Source: a virus
Strand: one strand, 5' to 3'
Length of the DNA stretch: 37,089 bases
Virus record (IMG/VR): IMGVR_UViG_3300024357_000015
Coordinates: 1-37,089 of that record
Part shown: piece by piece, positions 35,212 through 37,089 of the stretch
Layout of the letters: every line of letters begins with the position of its first letter
Position numbering within the stretch: the first letter of the stretch is position 1
The notes under the pieces: model-generated
What the model was told of the DNA's origin: nothing
Databases searched by the model: none
Seen by the model: only the letters and a program-made list of their open reading frames with translations
Translations under genes and position numbers: made by a program

Positions 35212-35233
35212 TGTCAGTCCCATGGTGTAGTAT
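35212..35233 (+). promoter_or_regulatory. phage-type promoter: TGTC box, 10-nt gap, -10
   Basis: TGTCAG, TCCCATGGTG, TAGTAT. A half CRP-type site (TCACA, 35179-35183) would be centred 36.5 bp upstream. Drives the whiB operon. Confidence 0.6.
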
Positions 35234-35258
35234 TGTATTAAGGATAGAAAGGTAGATT

Positions 35259-35468
35259 ATGAGTTGGCAATTAGAAGCCAGTTGCAGCGAGGACCAGCAT
35301 GACTTGTTTTTCTCGCAGGCTAAAGGTAAAATGGATAGAGCAATACAAATTTGTGGCTCGTGCTCTGTAAAGGGTGAGTGTCTTAAGTTTGCTATTGATG
35401 AAAAAGTAGAGTTCGGCATATTCGGTGGTCTCACACCACAAGAAAGGAAAAAGAAATGGCTGATATGA
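35259..35468 (+). CDS. WhiB-like transcription factor
   Basis: 69 aa, short for the family. Four Cys at 9, 32, 35 and 41 (C-x22-C-x2-C-x5-C) would hold a [4Fe-4S] cluster, followed by the 'FGIFGGLTPQERKKKW' turn (52-67) with a basic end. WhiB proteins are specific to actinobacteria and their phages; they bind the SigA C-terminal region and redirect transcription. WhiB from phage TM4 inhibits host division and blocks superinfection. Here it could act on promoters of this regulon. AGAAAGG upstream. Confidence 0.88.
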   Translation: MSWQLEASCSEDQHDLFFSQAKGKMDRAIQICGSCSVKGECLKFAIDEKVEFGIFGGLTPQERKKKWLI

Positions 35469-35689
35469 CAGACGACCTATTCTCAGATAGAATAGGTGAA
35501 CATATTTTAGGTGCTATTCAGGTAGATATTGAAGAGCAACTATTTGAAGATTGGAATAACTCTAATCTAGATGAAGGCAATCTCTATGCTGAGTGGAGAT
35601 TTTTTGAGTTCGCTACACCTGAAATAAAGAAACAATATAACGAGCACTACGGATATACAGAAGAGGATGAGTATTACTTATCATGCTAG
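35456..35689 (+). CDS. hypothetical acidic protein
   Basis: 77 aa: MADMTDDLFSDRIGEHILGAIQVDIEEQLFEDWNNSNLDEGNLYAEWRFFEFATPEIKKQYNEHYGYTEEDEYYLSC. Very acidic and aromatic. Overlaps whiB by 13 nt, with its ribosome-binding site (AGAAAGGA) inside whiB. Function unknown; an acidic DNA-mimic role is possible but speculative. Confidence 0.6.
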   Translation: MADMTDDLFSDRIGEHILGAIQVDIEEQLFEDWNNSNLDEGNLYAEWRFFEFATPEIKKQYNEHYGYTEEDEYYLSC

Positions 35690-35856
35690 GATATACTGCA
35701 GATGATGTTGAGCGTATGATTAATGCGGTTCATGATTCTAAATTATTTTATCTTAGATACCCGTCAGACTTAATGGATAAGTCACAGTTACGTGCAGATC
35801 TAGAAGATACAGTCAGCTTTTTGCAAGGTATACTAGCCGAGGGGCATGTCCAATGA
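35683..35856 (+). CDS. hypothetical small protein
   Basis: 57 aa: MLGYTADDVERMINAVHDSKLFYLRYPSDLMDKSQLRADLEDTVSFLQGILAEGHVQ. Helical, with 7-nt overlap to the previous gene and ATGA overlap to the next. Not recognised. Confidence 0.55.
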   Translation: MLGYTADDVERMINAVHDSKLFYLRYPSDLMDKSQLRADLEDTVSFLQGILAEGHVQ

Positions 35857-35954
35857 GCACTAGACATAAACAGTGTACGCAATGCTATAATGGAAAGTAT
35901 TACTTTTACAATGGTAAAGACGAACTAGTCGCTATCCCGTGCCCATTTTGCTAG
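35853..35954 (+). CDS. small zinc-ribbon-like peptide
   Basis: 33 aa: MSTRHKQCTQCYNGKYYFYNGKDELVAIPCPFC. CxxC pairs at C8/C11 and C30/C33 suggest a zinc ribbon. Overlaps the upstream stop (ATGA). Confidence 0.55.
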   Translation: MSTRHKQCTQCYNGKYYFYNGKDELVAIPCPFC

Positions 35955-35962
35955 GAGATAAA

Positions 35963-36064
35963 ATGAGTAAAGAGTTTAAAGAACTTGTTGGAAAGGGTAT
36001 TCTAGGGTTTTTGGGCCTAGGAGCCTTGGTTATATACGTTATCTACAAAGTATTTGTGGCCTAA
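35963..36064 (+). CDS. small single-pass membrane peptide
   Basis: 33 aa: MSKEFKELVGKGILGFLGLGALVIYVIYKVFVA. One transmembrane span (about 12-32). TAGGAG upstream. Its stop lies within a CRP-like site (36055-36070). Confidence 0.5.
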   Translation: MSKEFKELVGKGILGFLGLGALVIYVIYKVFVA

Positions 36065-36070
36065 GTCACA
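36055..36070. promoter_or_regulatory. CRP/GlxR-type palindrome (one mismatch)
   Basis: TGTGG-CCTAAG-TCACA, centred 25.5 bp upstream of the TGTC at 36088. It spans a stop codon. Confidence 0.45.
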
Positions 36071-36087
36071 CCCGTCATTATTGAAAA

Positions 36088-36109
36088 TGTCCCTACCGCC
36101 TGCTAGGAT
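36088..36109 (+). promoter_or_regulatory. phage-type promoter, apparently leaderless
   Basis: TGTCCC, TACCGCCTGC, TAGGAT, with TTGAAA at the -35 position (36081). The ATG at 36116 begins 7 nt after the -10. Confidence 0.6.
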
Positions 36110-36115
36110 TGATAT

Positions 36116-36328
36116 ATGAACGAATATATAAAAAACTACATTGAACTACACATCCAGTCCTTGAACCAGGACTTGGAGCAATTGTCTAATCGTATGGACG
36201 CTATAGACCCAAACTGTAAAGAGTTTGCTGATTTAGATATTGAGTATAACTGGACAAGTGGACAAGTGTCAGCGTGTTCCCATATACTAGAAGTAATAGA
36301 AGAAAGGGAGATAACAGGGTGGAACTAA
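36116..36328 (+). CDS. hypothetical coiled-coil protein
   Basis: 70 aa: MNEYIKNYIELHIQSLNQDLEQLSNRMDAIDPNCKEFADLDIEYNWTSGQVSACSHILEVIEEREITGWN. Helical with heptad-like pattern. No ribosome-binding site; the start fits the expected transcript 5' end. Its last codons overlap the ribosome-binding site and start of the next gene. Confidence 0.6.
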   Translation: MNEYIKNYIELHIQSLNQDLEQLSNRMDAIDPNCKEFADLDIEYNWTSGQVSACSHILEVIEEREITGWN

Positions 36329-36606
36329 ACTCAGAAAAGTTAGACCCACACTTACAGCGTTTGGTTGACGCTGGGGTAAGCGGTCTAGATATAATGCATG
36401 GTCATCTAAAGATTCTTATGCTGGAGGCTGAGGCTAACTATGCAGAAGCGTCTAAGACCGAAGAAGACAATGACTATTCAGACGCCATGGAATCCATGGA
36501 ACGCAAATATCATGAGGGTGTGCTAGACGCATATGTTCATCTATATAAACTTACCTATGACCTATCATTTGCAATCGCAGGAATGAGGAATCCTAATGAA
36601 GACTGA
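36319..36606 (+). CDS. hypothetical protein, GTG start
   Basis: 95 aa. The GTG at 36319 is preceded by AAAGGGAG at 8 nt; the in-frame ATG at 36274 lies deep inside the previous gene and lacks a site. Sequence: MELNSEKLDPHLQRLVDAGVSGLDIMHGHLKILMLEAEANYAEASKTEEDNDYSDAMESMERKYHEGVLDAYVHLYKLTYDLSFAIAGMRNPNED. A helical bundle, not recognised. Confidence 0.6.
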   Translation: MELNSEKLDPHLQRLVDAGVSGLDIMHGHLKILMLEAEANYAEASKTEEDNDYSDAMESMERKYHEGVLDAYVHLYKLTYDLSFAIAGMRNPNED

Positions 36607-36943
36607 GTTAGACTTACAAGAACAAACAAGACGTGATGACGCATATGTGCAATTAAATAAATTAATTGACGGGCTGTCAGAGGTTAATGCATTCCCACCT
36701 TTAGTTTGGCTATGGGTGTGGGACATGGTTAAAGATAGATTAGATAGTTATTCTCCAGAGGGCGGAGAAGACTTTGTAACTAATCCAAAGTTAACTGAGA
36801 AAGATGTATTTGATTTATTCTGGGAAGACGCTGACAAAAATGGTTTCAGCCTTGAATACGGGCTGGAATACCTTGATGAAGCAATCTTTGACTGGATGTT
36901 AGAACGAGATATCATCATAAACCTTACGGAGGAAGAGGAATAA
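36596..36943 (+). CDS. hypothetical acidic protein
   Basis: 115 aa: begins MKTELDLQEQTRRDDAYVQLNKLIDGLSEVNAFPPLVWLWVWDMVKDRL and ends IFDWMLERDIIINLTEEEE. Helical, acidic and Trp-rich. 11-nt overlap with the upstream gene and TAATG overlap with the next one. Not recognised. Confidence 0.6.
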   Translation: MKTELDLQEQTRRDDAYVQLNKLIDGLSEVNAFPPLVWLWVWDMVKDRLDSYSPEGGEDFVTNPKLTEKDVFDLFWEDADKNGFSLEYGLEYLDEAIFDWMLERDIIINLTEEEE

Positions 36944-37089
36944 TGTATCACAAACCAATGCTTGAAATACTTGAAGTAGAATACTCAGTTTCCCCTGGTG
37001 GTGTAGATGAGTTTGAGGTTTATTCATTACATGAAGAAGATGTTATGAATCCCCCGCTATTTACTAGCACCGATCTTTTGGAAGCAGTT
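36943..37089 (+). CDS. hypothetical protein, N-terminal part (runs off window)
   Basis: 49 residues visible from ATG 36943: MYHKPMLEILEVEYSVSPGGVDEFEVYSLHEEDVMNPPLFTSTDLLEAV. Overlaps the previous stop (TAATG). The frame is open to the window end. Confidence 0.55.
   Translation, partial: MYHKPMLEILEVEYSVSPGGVDEFEVYSLHEEDVMNPPLFTSTDLLEAV

Overview
The window looks like part of a lytic, AT-rich, tailed phage genome that infects an actinobacterium, plausibly a low-GC freshwater lineage. The pointers to an actinobacterial host are a WhiB-like gene, a GP88-family gene, a DUF932 gene, many apparently leaderless genes with TANNNT -10 boxes, and CRP/GlxR-type palindromes. No integrase, repressor, CRISPR array or insertion sequence is visible. 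Host assignment is inference.

Layout. (1) 1-18554, minus strand: a tightly coupled tail-fibre and receptor-binding operon. It holds coiled-coil shafts, IPT/TIG and Ig-like modules, four poly-glycine adhesin-like proteins, a kelch-like protein and a four-gene fibre cassette present twice. A four-gene accessory block (5352-8637) with a flavin-dependent tryptophan-halogenase homologue interrupts it, preceded by its own promoter embedded in a hairpin. (2) 18600-21607, minus: class II (B12-dependent) ribonucleotide reductase and a GT-B glycosyltransferase. (3) 21706-24687: lysis and stress region with a lytic transglycosylase-like protein (plus), a CHAP/PG-binding endolysin and holin candidate (minus), and a small heat-shock protein whose promoter overlaps a perfect CIRCE operator. 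(4) 24743-25709: a divergent promoter region, a Cys-rich protein, a staphylococcal-nuclease-like protein and two small minus-strand ORFs. (5) 25710-37089, plus: about 38 small genes, most under 100 aa, in about 16 short transcription units, with one tRNA-Asp.

The most interesting feature is the regulatory architecture of region 5. Fifteen transcription units start with the same bipartite element: TGTC, then exactly 12 nt, then a TANNNT -10 box, usually followed by an AGAAAGGA ribosome-binding site. Several have a second TGTCCG box, 32 bp upstream in three cases, and CRP-type palindromes (TGTGA-N6-TCACA) further upstream at distances that mostly differ by about 10 bp. A GC-rich repeat lies about 20 nt after several operon ends. 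This suggests a phage-wide regulon tied to a host cAMP-receptor-type regulator, while the heat-shock gene appears tied to host HrcA.

All function calls come from reading motifs in the translated sequence; no database search was run.
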